NCBI RefSeq assembly: GCF_003171515.1
Contig: NC_089392.1
Coordinates: 806,001-870,000, forward strand
Length of the DNA: 64,000 nucleotides
Reading direction: 5' to 3'
Origin: Pyrenophora tritici-repentis
Lineage: Eukaryota; Ascomycota; Dothideomycetes; Pleosporales; Pleosporaceae
Both the position numbers and the translations under genes were made by a program. This document shows, piece after piece, positions 54,139 through 64,000 of the stretch (position 1 is the first letter of the stretch; each line of letters starts with the position of its first letter). The notes under the pieces are model-generated. The model did not search any database and had not been told where the DNA came from. It saw nothing but the letters and a program-made list of their open reading frames with translations.

Positions 54139-55236
54139 ATGCAACACCAGTATTTCAACTTGCATCACATTCGACACCTCTGATTGCACTAGCTTGCGCC
54201 TGCGAGATTACAAGCACCTATCCCTATAAGCACCATCAACATACTTACTCAGCTCGACCACTTCCACAGCGCAACTAGCAACACTCCCGACAAGCAAGTC
54301 TTCCATATACCTGTCCAGCCCTCTCAATACACAAACTACACCACCGCAATAGCGAACTCAGCCCTCACAAACGCCTTCGTATCTAAATTCGCCACCAAAC
54401 CCCAAACCACCTTCCACAACCGCATCCACGAAACCCTCAGCTACCCGAAAATCACAATCACCACACCAGACACAAACTCGTGCCTCAGCCCTCACACTGA
54501 GAACGAGCACATCCTCTCCTGCCGCCACGCCATCACAACCCAGACGCCAAACGAGGCCTGCGTCCCAAACTGCCACCACGTCGCCATGCCCGTCGCCGCC
54601 GGCCCAGGAAAAGAAGCCAAACCCGCTGATCACGTTTCCGACAAGGAATTCTACTGCGACGCCTGTATCGAAACCGCCAACGAAACCCGTATCCCCACAA
54701 ACGTCAGCTCAATGGAAGCGAATCGTCTAAGGGTGTCTATGCGCAAACAGCAGGTGATGAGCAGGGGGAAAGAGACAAACTTCCGGAAATGCCATATAGC
54801 TATGGTGCTTAGCTCTGTATCGGTTACTAGCAAAGGGACGTTGCTGCAGGGTTGTAAACCGAGGAAGGAGGCGCATGTGAGGAATTGTGTGCCGCAGGTT
54901 GGGGAATTCTTCTTTGAGTGTTTGGAGGAGGAGGATGATGATGAGGAGGTTAGTGAGGATGAGGCGGAGGAGGCTGACAAGGGGCCGCCTCATATGAAGA
55001 TGTCATCGCAGGCTGTACCGATACCTGTTTCAGCGCCACAGGCTGTGAAGAAGACGGGTGCGGTTGGCGAGAAGGAGACGCAGGGTGCGAAGCGCGAGCG
55101 GGATGAGGGTGATGCACAGGATGGCCGTCAGGGAGTGAAGCGGCAGAAGATTGTGCCGAAGGGTACATTGTCTAAGCCTACGGGTGCCGGGAAGCCGCCA
55201 GCACCTCAGCGGAAAGCGGGAGAGAAGTGGATATAG
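54139..55236 (+). CDS. Cys-rich hypothetical protein with acidic/basic tail, 5' end uncertain
   Basis: The frame is open from 54193 to the stop at 55236 but has no ATG before 54586, although the upstream part looks coding (SCLSPHTENEHILSCRHAI, NEACVPNCHHV, then YCDACIETANE). The start therefore probably lies in a spliced upstream exon. One model that keeps the frame is ATG at 54139 (11-nt exon, 54139-54149), donor GTATTT, acceptor CAG at 54269, giving 325 aa; this exon is tentative. The Cys and His pairs in the first half suggest metal binding. A second part contains CKPRKEAHVRNCVPQVGEFFFE, followed by an acidic run (EEEDDDEEVSEDEAEEAD) and a Lys/Arg-rich tail (GVKRQKIVPKG) that may be a nuclear signal. 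I recognise no family. Confidence 0.5.
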
Positions 55237-55879
55237 GTGTGTGAAGGACTTCGCGATCTTGTTATGATACCTAAAATAAATGGCTTGATGACCTCCCGGC
55301 TCAGACATTATTTCCCAGATTTGGGGGTCTGGGAGTGGTGAAGGATACCTGGCTGGGGCTTAGAAGGCGGCGTCATGATGTCTGGGATAGGCTGATGGAC
55401 GACAGGCTTAGCTTTTCTGGGGCTGTATAGAATATTCTAGGGTGCTGTGGTGTATACTGCGGTAGTCTTAAACATGTGAAATGATAAGAACTCTGGATTC
55501 ATTCTAAGATTGACTTTTACGTGCTGAGGAGAGGATCTTGCATTTCACATTGCAATACACAATCATAAAAGAGGAGAGTGTGATATATTACAATGATACA
55601 TTCTATGGGGGCGTGATGCGACGCCATGGTTTATTGTGGTAATCACAGTACAGTGTAAGTGAAAAGAAAAGAAAAGGCTGTAGGCATACTCTGCTGCCAT
55701 TACAAGCTGATTTTTCGCCGTTCATATGAAAAGTGAAAAAGGAAAAGAGAAGAGAGAAGAGAAAAGAGAAAAGAACCCCCATACCCAACCGAGCGTCCAG
55801 TACGCTCTGAAGAATCCTAACAAACCAGCTTTGTCGTATGTGCTACATCAACACATCAACGCGCGGCTCATGCCAAAGA
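55237..55879. other. convergent intergenic region
   Basis: Between two 3' ends. It includes a purine-rich GAAAAGAGAAGAG-like tract (about 55730-55775). No gene is supported. Confidence 0.55.
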
Positions 55880-58243
55880 TCAAACATCCCCCGAACCCAC
55901 CTCGTACTCATCTTCATACTGCCCACTCACATCCATCTCACCATCCCAATCATCCCACTCATCCTCACACCCCGCCGCACCGACTTCAGCAGCCAAACGA
56001 GCACACCGCTCGTCAGCCCAACGTTCATCCGCCTCGAGAGCGAGCTGCGTACCATTCGTGTACGCCTCGGTAAACAGAGCAGGACGAGAAGGCGCAAGAC
56101 CCATGGCCATCGCCGAACCCACCGCGGGTTGAGTATCCGACCCAGACGCCTGGGTAGCACACAAAGCGGGTATGAAAGACTGTGCCAGTGGGGAAAGCGG
56201 CGGCGTTGGCTTCCCGTTTACAGCACCGCTGTTGCCAGCGAGACCATACGGGTTCCTCGATGCCGTGAAACCGCCTATGTTCGGTACCACAACTGCTATG
56301 ATATCCTCGCCTGTAAACGGCGGCGGTGTCTGAGGAGCAGTACTACCACCCGCAGCCAGATTGTTCGCAAAGTGTTTTTCGTTCTTGCAAATCTCGCATA
56401 CCTGCGTTCGCCATCGGACGCTGCGCTTAAAATTTGCGTCGCCGCACTTGTAGTGTAGCCAGCCGATCGGACAATCAGGTGTGTTGCACTGCACGATGCG
56501 GACTTCGTTCGTTTGCGCGGGTTTGTGGCAGATGCAGATGATGTCGTCTTTGTTGGGAACGCGTGTGAGGGAGGCGAGGTATTCCTGTTCTGAGACACCG
56601 GGGGCAGGGTTTTGGGTGGCTGGGGCGCGGCGGAAGACGGGAGCGAGGTGTGGTTGCGGTTTAGGTGAGGGCTTGGGCGGTGAGCTGCCTTGTTCGGGTG
56701 TAGTGCGGTTCGAGAGGTCGGATGGGACATTGCTGAGAGGAGATGAGTTGGAGTGCGCTCGTATGCTGGCTTCTCCGTTGCCGTCGAATGGAATGAGTGG
56801 GTGGAGATCTTGGTTTGACAGGTTGGGCGGCACTGAGCCGAGCCCTGATGAGCCATTTGCGGGACTAGTACTTGCGTTGCGCTTAGGTGTGGAAGGGCCT
56901 GCCTCGTTCACGTCTGTGGCAAACTCACCGACCTCTCCTAATATTCTCAGCATTTTTTTCGTTAATCTTTTCTCGATGCAGGACTTGACGTAGCTGCAGA
57001 AGGCGAGGGTATTGATGTCACAGCCTTCTCCACGCTTGAGAGAACTGAAATCCGGTATGCTGCCTTTGGTAGCACTGCTGCCTAGTTTTTTGTAGTCTTC
57101 TTCTTGTGTGTTTTTCTCGTGCGTGGCGGAAGCGGTGTGGTTGACGCAAGCCGTGGTTGGCGATTGGCGGTTGGGAAGCGGAGTTTGGAGAAAGGAATTA
57201 GAATTGGGAAGTGAAACAGCGATGTAGTTCGTACGCACAGCCAGCTGTGCAGATGTGAAATCGTTGTTGCGTGATGTATCGTCCACTTCTGAGAAGTGCT
57301 GTGGGCGCAACGGCTCTTTGCCTTTCACTGAGGAGCCTTTGAGACTGTCTTCGGCCGTACGGCCAGTTGCGTTTTGCGTGACAATATTGAGTCCGTCAAT
57401 TGACAGCAGACGATGAACAAGCGAACTCTCGTCGTGTGTGTCAGGGCTGCTACTATCTCGCTGATCGTACATTTGAGCATTGGACTTTGGACGCAGAATG
57501 GGCGGCATGAGCAGCATGGGAAGTCGAGCATGAGCACGCTTGTAGGTCAATTCATCAATGACTTCCCAAGCCTCTTTACACCTCTTGTAAAGTTCTCCTA
57601 AGCAGTCTGTGCAGTAAGATCGCAATTCTTTAGGTATAAGTTTCTTGACATACTGCGTCCACACAGGATCATCCATCAAAAACCCGTTGCGGCGAAAAGA
57701 GGGCACAGCTCCTGGATCTATAAACACATCGTGAGCCTCTGTGAGTGTGCCCCAGTTGAGTAATGGTTCGACGGTGATGATAGCGATGCGTTTGGTCTGT
57801 TCCGGACAGGCTCGGTTGCTGCATATCTTCTTTGAATCGTCCTCGACCACGTAGATGAGGTCCTTGACTGCCAAAATTAGTGGAATTCCATGTTGCTTTT
57901 AAGGTATCGTACCTGTCATCGTGGTCTCGATGTATTGCACGTGCTCCGCCATGCATTGTGCATCTCTCCAGCGATATCCTTGAGTGGTGGCAGGAGGTTG
58001 CGATGAATTGGAACCCATGGCGCTTGGGCCAGACATATGTCTCCAGAGTAGCGTTTGCAGTTCACGCAAATCATGGGGTTCCATGTCGGGGTGAGGAGGA
58101 TAGGCTCCCCAGGCTTCAAGGTGCTTGCGAAGAGATTCTCTATTTGTTTTACCGACCAGAGGGAACCTCATATGGGTACTAAATCTGTCAACCTGGCATG
58201 TGTACATACCGTGGGCGGCCAGCATAGACCAATCGAGAGCCAT
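55880..58243 (-). CDS. PHD-finger-like protein, function unknown
   Basis: Two exons (57913-58243 and 55880-57867) give 772 aa; the 45-bp intron joins YIETTMT to VKDLIYVVEDD. The N-terminal ~200 residues are globular with two Cys pairs (CSNRACPE, YCTDCLGELYKRC). The middle is long and disordered, rich in Ser, Pro and Asn. Near residue 550 lies a PHD-type zinc finger: ICICHKPAQTNEVRIVQCNT, then CPIGWLHYKCGD and RTQVCEICKNEK, following the C4HC3 pattern of chromatin readers. The C-terminus is acidic (DEWDDWDGEMD). A role in chromatin reading is suggested by the finger alone; histone-binding aromatic cage residues were not checked. Exon 1 starts at the only good Met (MALDWSMLAAHG). Confidence 0.8.
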
Positions 58244-58934
58244 ATTAGTGTGGAATAACTCGTCCTGCGAGTCTTCACGCGGTAGCGAAATGGTGAATGC
58301 ACCGTGGGTGGACTGAAGATGCCCCGCAATCTATAGACCCCGATGCAAATCGTCGCGTCGTGGTAGTAAACAAAGCGCGACTGCGCGAGTGAGTACAGGG
58401 TGTAGGTGGTGCCAAGACTCCACCTCGCAGCAGAACCAAGGGTAACTCGACGTGGCGGGACCAGCTGCCCAACGGCTTGATAGAATATTGGTGTTTGCTG
58501 AAGTAGAATTTTAGGGCGAATAGTGGTAGCGACGGTTCACTAGTAGACACACGAGAAATACATGGATCCATTGAAGCCGTATACACGAAGAAGCGCATAA
58601 TGAAATGGAAGCGAAGAAATGTGATTCCGAGAATTCGAAAGTGGGAAAAAAGACGTTGAGCTTTTTCGTGATTTGATACCTACAGTAGCTTACCGCAATA
58701 CACCAGAAAGACGGGTAGTCTGCTAATCTGCTCAACGTGTTCGTGATGAGGCTGTCGAGCGATATTGCAAATTATGATGGCTAGAAGAAGGAAATTGGCT
58801 GTGAGGACCTTGGTGTCTACGAACGAACCATAGTTTGATCAAATGCCTCATATTCACACGTGGTGAGGTGTAATGCGAATTCAATCCAGACGCAGGGGCC
58901 GTAGCTTACTGTCGTTTAAGCACTTCGCCCTCGT
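58244..58934. other. intergenic, PHD gene promoter
   Basis: Between the PHD gene start and the 3' end of the hydroxyacid dehydrogenase gene. Nothing further is recognised. Confidence 0.5.
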
Positions 58935-60021
58935 TCATACGATAACGTTGACTGGATTACCTATCGCCCATGCTTCCACCGTTTCTTTCAACATATGTCC
59001 GAGATTCTTGACCGCCCTCTGGGAGAACCAAGCTAGATGCGGGCTCATGGTAATGTTCAAGTCCCTGGTATCTTCTTCCAGTAGTGGCGTATCCTCTGGT
59101 CCGCCAACAGGCTCGACCTGATATACGTCGGTGGCATAGCCGGCTATCCGCTTTTCTTTGAGCGCCTGCACTACGGCGGCCTCGTGCACTATGCCGCCTC
59201 TTGATATGTTGATCAAGACAGCATAAGGGTGCATCTTAGCGAGCTCAGCAGTAGAAATGAGATTTAGCGTTTCGGAGTTCCGGGGTAATGATAGCACCAC
59301 AACGGTCGACTGACGGAGAACGTCATCGAAAGGAATGCGATCATCAGCCATGTTCGGTGCTGGGAGGCCGTCGCTCTGCAAAGGGGCAGCGGGCGTCTTG
59401 CGACTCGCGATCAGGACACGCATGCCCATAGCTTGACCTAGAGCCGCTATCCTCTTGCCTATCTCCCATCAGCTCTGGGACCCACACCCAAATTGGGATA
59501 AACGTACCCAGACCCCCATATCCGATAACACCCATGACTTCGTCTTTGCAAGTGATGGGGGGCGTACCATCCGGTAGACGCATATAGTGATTGACGCTGC
59601 CTTTGCTCTTCCACTCACTCGGCTGTGTACGCGTTATGCGGTCCAGCAACACGGTGCGCCGCCTGGCAGCAAAGTACAGACTAAGAGCATGTTCCGAAAC
59701 GGCGTCGAGATTAGCGCCTGGACAATTCGTCACTCGTATGCCTCGTGCCCGGCAGGCATCAAGATCGATGAGGTCTGTTCCCGTTGCAGATACGGCAATG
59801 TAGCGCAGGTTGGGTGTGACAGACGGGTCAAGTGCTTCGGCATCAATCTTTACAATGGTGACGATTATAATGGTAGCATTGCGGATGCGGGCGAGAAGCT
59901 CTTCACGAGTGCGGGTAGAGTCATACGTGGTGAGGCTGTAGGTGACGGTGGGCGGGAAGTCGAAACCGGCAATTGGAAGGGGCTGATGTTGAGCTTCAAG
60001 CGCGACAATCTCGTGATGCAT
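58935..60021 (-). CDS. D-isomer-specific 2-hydroxyacid dehydrogenase
   Basis: NAD(P)H-dependent reductase of 2-keto acids (glyoxylate/hydroxypyruvate reductase type). Two exons (59508-60021 and 58935-59458) join across a 49-bp intron to 345 aa. The nucleotide-binding motif is split by the intron: GVIGYGGLG followed by KRIAALGQAMGMRVLIASR. The catalytic triad is in place: Arg in LINISRGGIVHE, Glu in DVYQVEPVGGPEDTP and His in SPHLAWFS. The N-terminal substrate domain includes LRYIAVSATGTDLIDLDAC and TNCPGANLDAVSEHAL. The ATG at 60021 is used; the in-frame codon at 60036 is TTG. It is divergent from an amino-acid permease with about 0.9 kb between starts. The exact substrate is not determined. 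Confidence 0.9.
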
Positions 60022-60922
60022 GACAACGTTACACAAGCCTCATATGTGCGACCGAATGTCACTCTATATGTATCTTGTTTTGATATCAATCAAACGGATT
60101 CCCCCCACCCGCCATCCGTCTGGTCGCCCCGGCCGGCATTGCCGCATCAAGACCCTCTCCTCTGGAAGGGCGGGGAAGGGACGAGCCTCGCGCAGGGCCA
60201 GCTGAACCAGGTCTGCAAACCACCTTTTTCAGCACCCCCTATCTGAAGGGTGCTTGGTCTTCTCCACCTCTGCCGTTGCAATTCCCTGTGGTAGCGACTG
60301 GTCCTGCAGCACGCGACCAATACGCCGGAACGATGCCATGAAAACGGATCGTGTGCCGAAGCTGGAAGTGCGCCAAGCCCCAGCTAGCTCAATGACACCT
60401 TCGGTCTCGCCTATTGGCTGCGGGCAGCTTCAACTGGATTGAATTGTTGCCAACGCGAATTGCCATTGCTTATTGCTCACCCCACACGTTCACCCCAGCG
60501 CGTATTCGGTACATTTCACGCAACAAGTTCAGTAACGTTACATTACAAGGTACCCGGCCGGCCGCTTCTATCGGTTCATCCCCGGCAGACCAACTCCAAG
60601 GCTTCCAGCTTCCAGCTTCTGCCCCACTTCTAGAAAAAAATCTCGACATGCAAGCGGGTTGCGGCGGAGCGCGGGTACGTTAGGGCGTGGTTTCCGCGCC
60701 CTCGGTGATTTTCTCGGCGCACTTAGAGACGCCTATCTGGGCCTCTAGCTCCAGCATTGGACAGCCACGTTCGGCATCCGCTTTGCCATCTGAAGTTGGG
60801 GTGGGTAGCCTGCCATTAGCCTTGTCACTGACTTGCCTCCAAACTTACTAGCCGCACTGGACCATGCGCCAACTGACGTGCCTCTGCAGCCCTTCAAAGC
60901 CTGCGCTGATCCGCCTGGGAGC
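60022..60922. other. shared divergent promoter, dehydrogenase / permease
   Basis: 0.9 kb between two divergent starts. GC-rich with short frames only. Candidate co-regulatory region; no specific operator is identified. Confidence 0.45.
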
Positions 60923-62992
60923 ATGTCACAGAGCTTTGCTTTGCGACAGCTATCCAGGTCCCTTTCTCCCCCAGGCCACAAGTCCCAGGACGAAAGCAAC
61001 ACGCCCCTCATGTCAGACTACCGGTACGCGACCCAGTCGGATGCCTATGCCGCCGACCACGGCCATGTCCTGCGTAACGGCGGCGTCGATACAGAGACCA
61101 AACTGGCAAACACCTACTCTGGAGAGGATGCCACCCGCCATGACCCCGACAACCTCCTCGCCGCCATGGGCTACAAGTCCGAATTGGTGCGCTCAAGATC
61201 TACCCTCCAGGTCGCCTTCATGTCCTTCGTCCTCGCTTCCGTCCCATATGGTCTGGCAACAACCCTCTACTACCCGATTGTAGGAGGGGGTCCTACCTGC
61301 ATCATTTGGGGTTGGCTAGCTGTGTCGCTCATCATCCTCTGCGTTGCCGCGTCCCTTGGCGAAATTACGAGCGTCTACCCAACCAGCGGTGGTGTCTACT
61401 ACCAGACCTTTATGATTACACCGCCCGCTTATCGGAAGATCGCCTCGTGGATCTGTGGTTGGTGTTTTGTAGTTGGCAACATTACCATTACTCTGTCCGT
61501 CAACTTTGCTACCGCCCTCTTCCTTGTCGCCTGCGTCAATGTCTACGAAAGCGCTCCCGGTGTGGGCATCATTGAGGGGTCAGCTTACCAGGTCTTCCTT
61601 ATCTTCCTTGGCATCACACTCCTATGCAACGCAATCTCTGCCTTTGGAAACAAGTACCTCCCGTGGCTTGATGTGAGAAAACAACCCCTAAAACAGCTGC
61701 CGAACGCGTCAAACTTACAGACATTCAGACATTTGCTATTTTCTGGACCTTTGCTGGTGTGCTTGCCATAATCATATGCATCCTTGCCATTGCGAAAAAC
61801 GGCCGCCGAAGCGCCGAATACGTCTTCACTGAATTTGACCCCTCAAACTCTGGCTGGGTTCCCGGATGGTCCTTCATGGTTGGTCTCTTACACGCAGCCT
61901 ACGCGACTTCTTCGACCGGAATGATCATTTCGTGAGCCTCCCTTTTTTACTTATGCCCAAGCAACCTGAAAGGCGATTATCCTCAGCCCATATGCAAACC
62001 TCCCGAGCGACCTTTCTCCCATGCAGCCTTTTTTTTTCCTATGCGACAATCCCAAGCAACTTTACTCTCTCCATCGCGGCATATCACGTGTCTACATGCG
62101 GTAAAGTTTGAAATCAAGTCGACCAACTGCTAACGTATCATGTAGTATGTGCGAAGAAGTACGTGAGCCAGCCACTCAAGTGCCCAAGGCCATGGTAGCT
62201 ACCGTTGCCTTGAACACTGTCGGCGGTCTACTTTTCCTGATTCCTCTGGTCTTCGTCTTGCCCGACCAAGCCATGCTCGCAGCTCTTGCCTCAGGACAAC
62301 CCGTACCCGTCATCCTCCGCGATGCCGTAGGATCGTCCGGTGGAGCCATGGGTCTACTCGTCCCTCTACTAGTTCTCGGTCTGCTCTGCGGTATTGGTTG
62401 CACAACTGCCGCATCCCGCGCTACCTGGGCCTTTTCCCGTGATGGCGCCATCCCCGGTTACAAGCTATGGAAGAAGGTCAACCCCAAGCTCGATGTCCCG
62501 CTCAACGCTATGATGCTTAGCATGGCTGTCCAGCTTATCCTTGGTCTCATATACTTTGGTGCTGCTGCTGCTTTCAACGCCTTCTCTGGTGTTGGTGTTA
62601 TTTGCTTGACGCTCAGTTACGCTGCTCCCATCTTTGTCTCGCTTTTCACGGGTCGCAAGCAGGTCAAGGAAGGCGAGTTCCATCTCGGACCCCTCGGCAC
62701 TTTCTGCAACGTCGTTGCTCTTGGTGAGTTTTGGATTCATTACACTGTTGCTAATGACAATTTGCTAATACAATCAACAGCCTGGTCTGCCCTTGCAACC
62801 CCCCTCTTCTGCATGCCCACATTCAAGGCCGTCACTTCCGCAACCATGAACTACGCTGCTGTTGTACTTGCCGCCGTCGTCCTCATCTCGACCATCTGGT
62901 ACTTTGTCTGGGGAAAGAAGAACTACGAGGGCCCGCCCACGCACGAGGATGCTGTCCTCGAAGCCAGGAGGGCTAGCGTTGCGAGTCGTTAA
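60923..62992 (+). CDS. amino-acid/GABA permease, APC superfamily
   Basis: Predicted amino-acid or GABA/choline transporter of the fungal ACT family (Uga4-like). Four exons (60923-61672, 61729-61931, 62146-62723, 62781-62992) give 580 aa; starting at the next ATG (61010, MSDYRYATQSD) gives 551 aa, closer to the usual length. About twelve helices are seen. Family marks include STLQVAFMSFVLASVPYGLAT in helix 1, GEITSVYPTSGGVYYQTFM in the helix 2-3 region, GWCFVVGNITITLS, and CEEVREPATQVPKAM, where the Glu/Pro signature follows helix 6. TTAASRATWAFSRDGAIPG is typical of helix 8. The first intron has two AG choices; the second (61728) keeps TFAIFWTFAG in frame. Intron 2 is unusually long for this window (214 bp) and includes a T-rich run. 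Confidence 0.9.
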
Positions 62993-63332
62993 GAAAGTTT
63001 CAGAGTCACCCTCAATCAACATCAGAAATGAAAGAGAAAGGCTGTCGACGCGTGTGTTTATTTTTGAATGTTGCCTTCACAAGCGCAACTCTGATACCCA
63101 CAATCCCATCTTATTTCACAAGAATGCTTTTTCGTGTGCCAAATCCGTGATGTTTAAACATTTCGTGACCCAAGCCCAAATCCCATACTCGCGATCCTGT
63201 TTTATCTATTACAAGAAATTCTTTCGTCTGCATTTCATACGATACATATTATAGAAGAAACATTTCCGTCTGCTCTGACACGTAATAGCTACCACACACG
63301 CACAGAGATACACGCCCATGACCCTATCCTAC
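62993..63332. other. convergent 3' region
   Basis: 3' UTRs of the permease and of the truncated minus-strand gene. No other feature. Confidence 0.5.
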
Positions 63333-64000
63333 CTAAACTGACGACGAGACATCCATCCCTTTGAACTGCTGCTTCTGTTGCAAAACCATACTCTTCAACC
63401 TCTGCTCCGCCAAAGACTGCCGCTCTTGCTCCTTCTCATTCGCCAATCCACCTCCAACTCCACCTACACCTACAACACCAACACCAACATCATCACCACC
63501 ACCATCTTCGCCAAACCCATCCATACCCATAGACGTACAAAAAGAACTACCAACCGGCGCAGCAGTTTGAGGTCTTGAGATGAAACTCATCATCCTCGTT
63601 GTGTTTGGTGTACCAGATGATGTGTGAGATGTAGGAGCGACGGTTTGCATGGCAGGATCTTCTTCTTCGTCATCGTCGGGGGGATTGTTGCTGTCGGGGT
63701 GGTGGTAGTTCCCGTCGTCATCACCATCATCGTCGTGTATACAAAAGAACACAGGGTCGTAAACTTCGAGGTCTTGTTGAGGAGGTTCAACCTCGCTGAG
63801 AGGAGGACGAATAGCTTCGCGACGAGCCAGTACGAAAGGGATGTCTGGACGTGGACGGATGGGCGTGGATGTGTATACAGACGGTGGTGTTGCATCTCCG
63901 TCTCTGTTCTCATCCTCGAGGGCACTATTACCCCTCAGCGTGAAATGTCTACGCCAACCCTTCTTCTCTCGCTTCTTCTCCCACTCCCACTCACCATCAG
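63333..64000 (-). CDS. C-terminal part of an unidentified protein, cut by window end
   Basis: The minus-strand frame is open from the window edge to a stop at 63333, 222 codons. The visible part begins with a Trp/Lys/Arg-rich segment (EWEWEKKREKKGWRRHFTL), continues through TPIRPRPDIPFVLARREAI and an acidic run (DDDGDDDG, DDDEEEDPAM), then a Gly/Val-rich low-complexity stretch and a Gln-rich helical end (EKEQERQSLAEQRLKSM). The first part has normal coding composition. No family is recognised; the N-terminus and any upstream exons lie outside the window. Confidence 0.6.
   Translation of the reverse strand, partial: DGEWEWEKKREKKGWRRHFTLRGNSALEDENRDGDATPPSVYTSTPIRPRPDIPFVLARREAIRPPLSEVEPPQQDLEVYDPVFFCIHDDDGDDDGNYHHPDSNNPPDDDEEEDPAMQTVAPTSHTSSGTPNTTRMMSFISRPQTAAPVGSSFCTSMGMDGFGEDGGGDDVGVGVVGVGGVGGGLANEKEQERQSLAEQRLKSMVLQQKQQFKGMDVSSSV

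Overview
The window is a gene-dense stretch of a filamentous ascomycete chromosome. Most multi-exon genes have short GT-AG introns (about 45-130 bp) with CTAAC/CTGAC-type branch points. The gene set (PAN3, Kap95, Scs7, a fungal rhodopsin-like membrane protein, a DUF7730-type protein, a Zn2Cys6 regulator) is typical of Pezizomycotina. A Dothideomycete (Pleosporales-like) is my best guess from overall protein similarity, but no marker in the window proves it. Bacterial features (operons, CRISPR, riboswitches) are absent.

Layout. 0.7-7.8 kb: PAN3 deadenylase subunit (+), adenosine kinase (+), FAF2/UBXD8-like UBX protein (-). 7.8-16 kb is gene-poor. It holds an intron-containing tRNA-Thr(UGU), an inverted 47-bp copy of that tRNA's 5' part 3.7 kb away, a solo LTR with intact target-site duplication, an MFS sugar/quinate-type transporter (-), a decayed coding relic and a degenerate ~50-bp tandem repeat. 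16-24.6 kb: DUF7730-type protein (-), a 901-aa putative nuclear protein (-), a rhodopsin-like seven-helix membrane protein (+). 24.8-26.2 kb: a gene broken by frameshifts and C-to-T type stop codons. 27-36 kb: mitochondrial-type PP2C (+), importin beta-1 (+), CDF metal transporter (-). 37-46.5 kb: Zn2Cys6 transcription factor (-), cytosolic-type beta-mannosidase (-), GPI-type thaumatin-like protein (-). 48-52 kb: sphingolipid fatty acid 2-hydroxylase (+), RBM39-like splicing factor (+). 54-64 kb: Cys-rich hypothetical (+), PHD-finger protein (-), D-2-hydroxyacid dehydrogenase (-) divergent from an APC amino-acid/GABA permease (+), and the 3' part of an unidentified gene (-) cut by the window end.

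The genes are mostly unrelated housekeeping or single-function genes, not a pathway cluster. Possible functional neighbours are the beta-mannosidase beside the Zn2Cys6 regulator, and the hydroxyacid dehydrogenase/permease pair sharing a ~0.9-kb divergent promoter. I saw no biosynthetic cluster or obviously new system. The most unusual signals are the tRNA-derived inverted repeat, the solo LTR, and the two decayed genes whose stop codons fit repeat-induced point mutation. Exon boundaries were read by eye from frame continuity and splice consensus.
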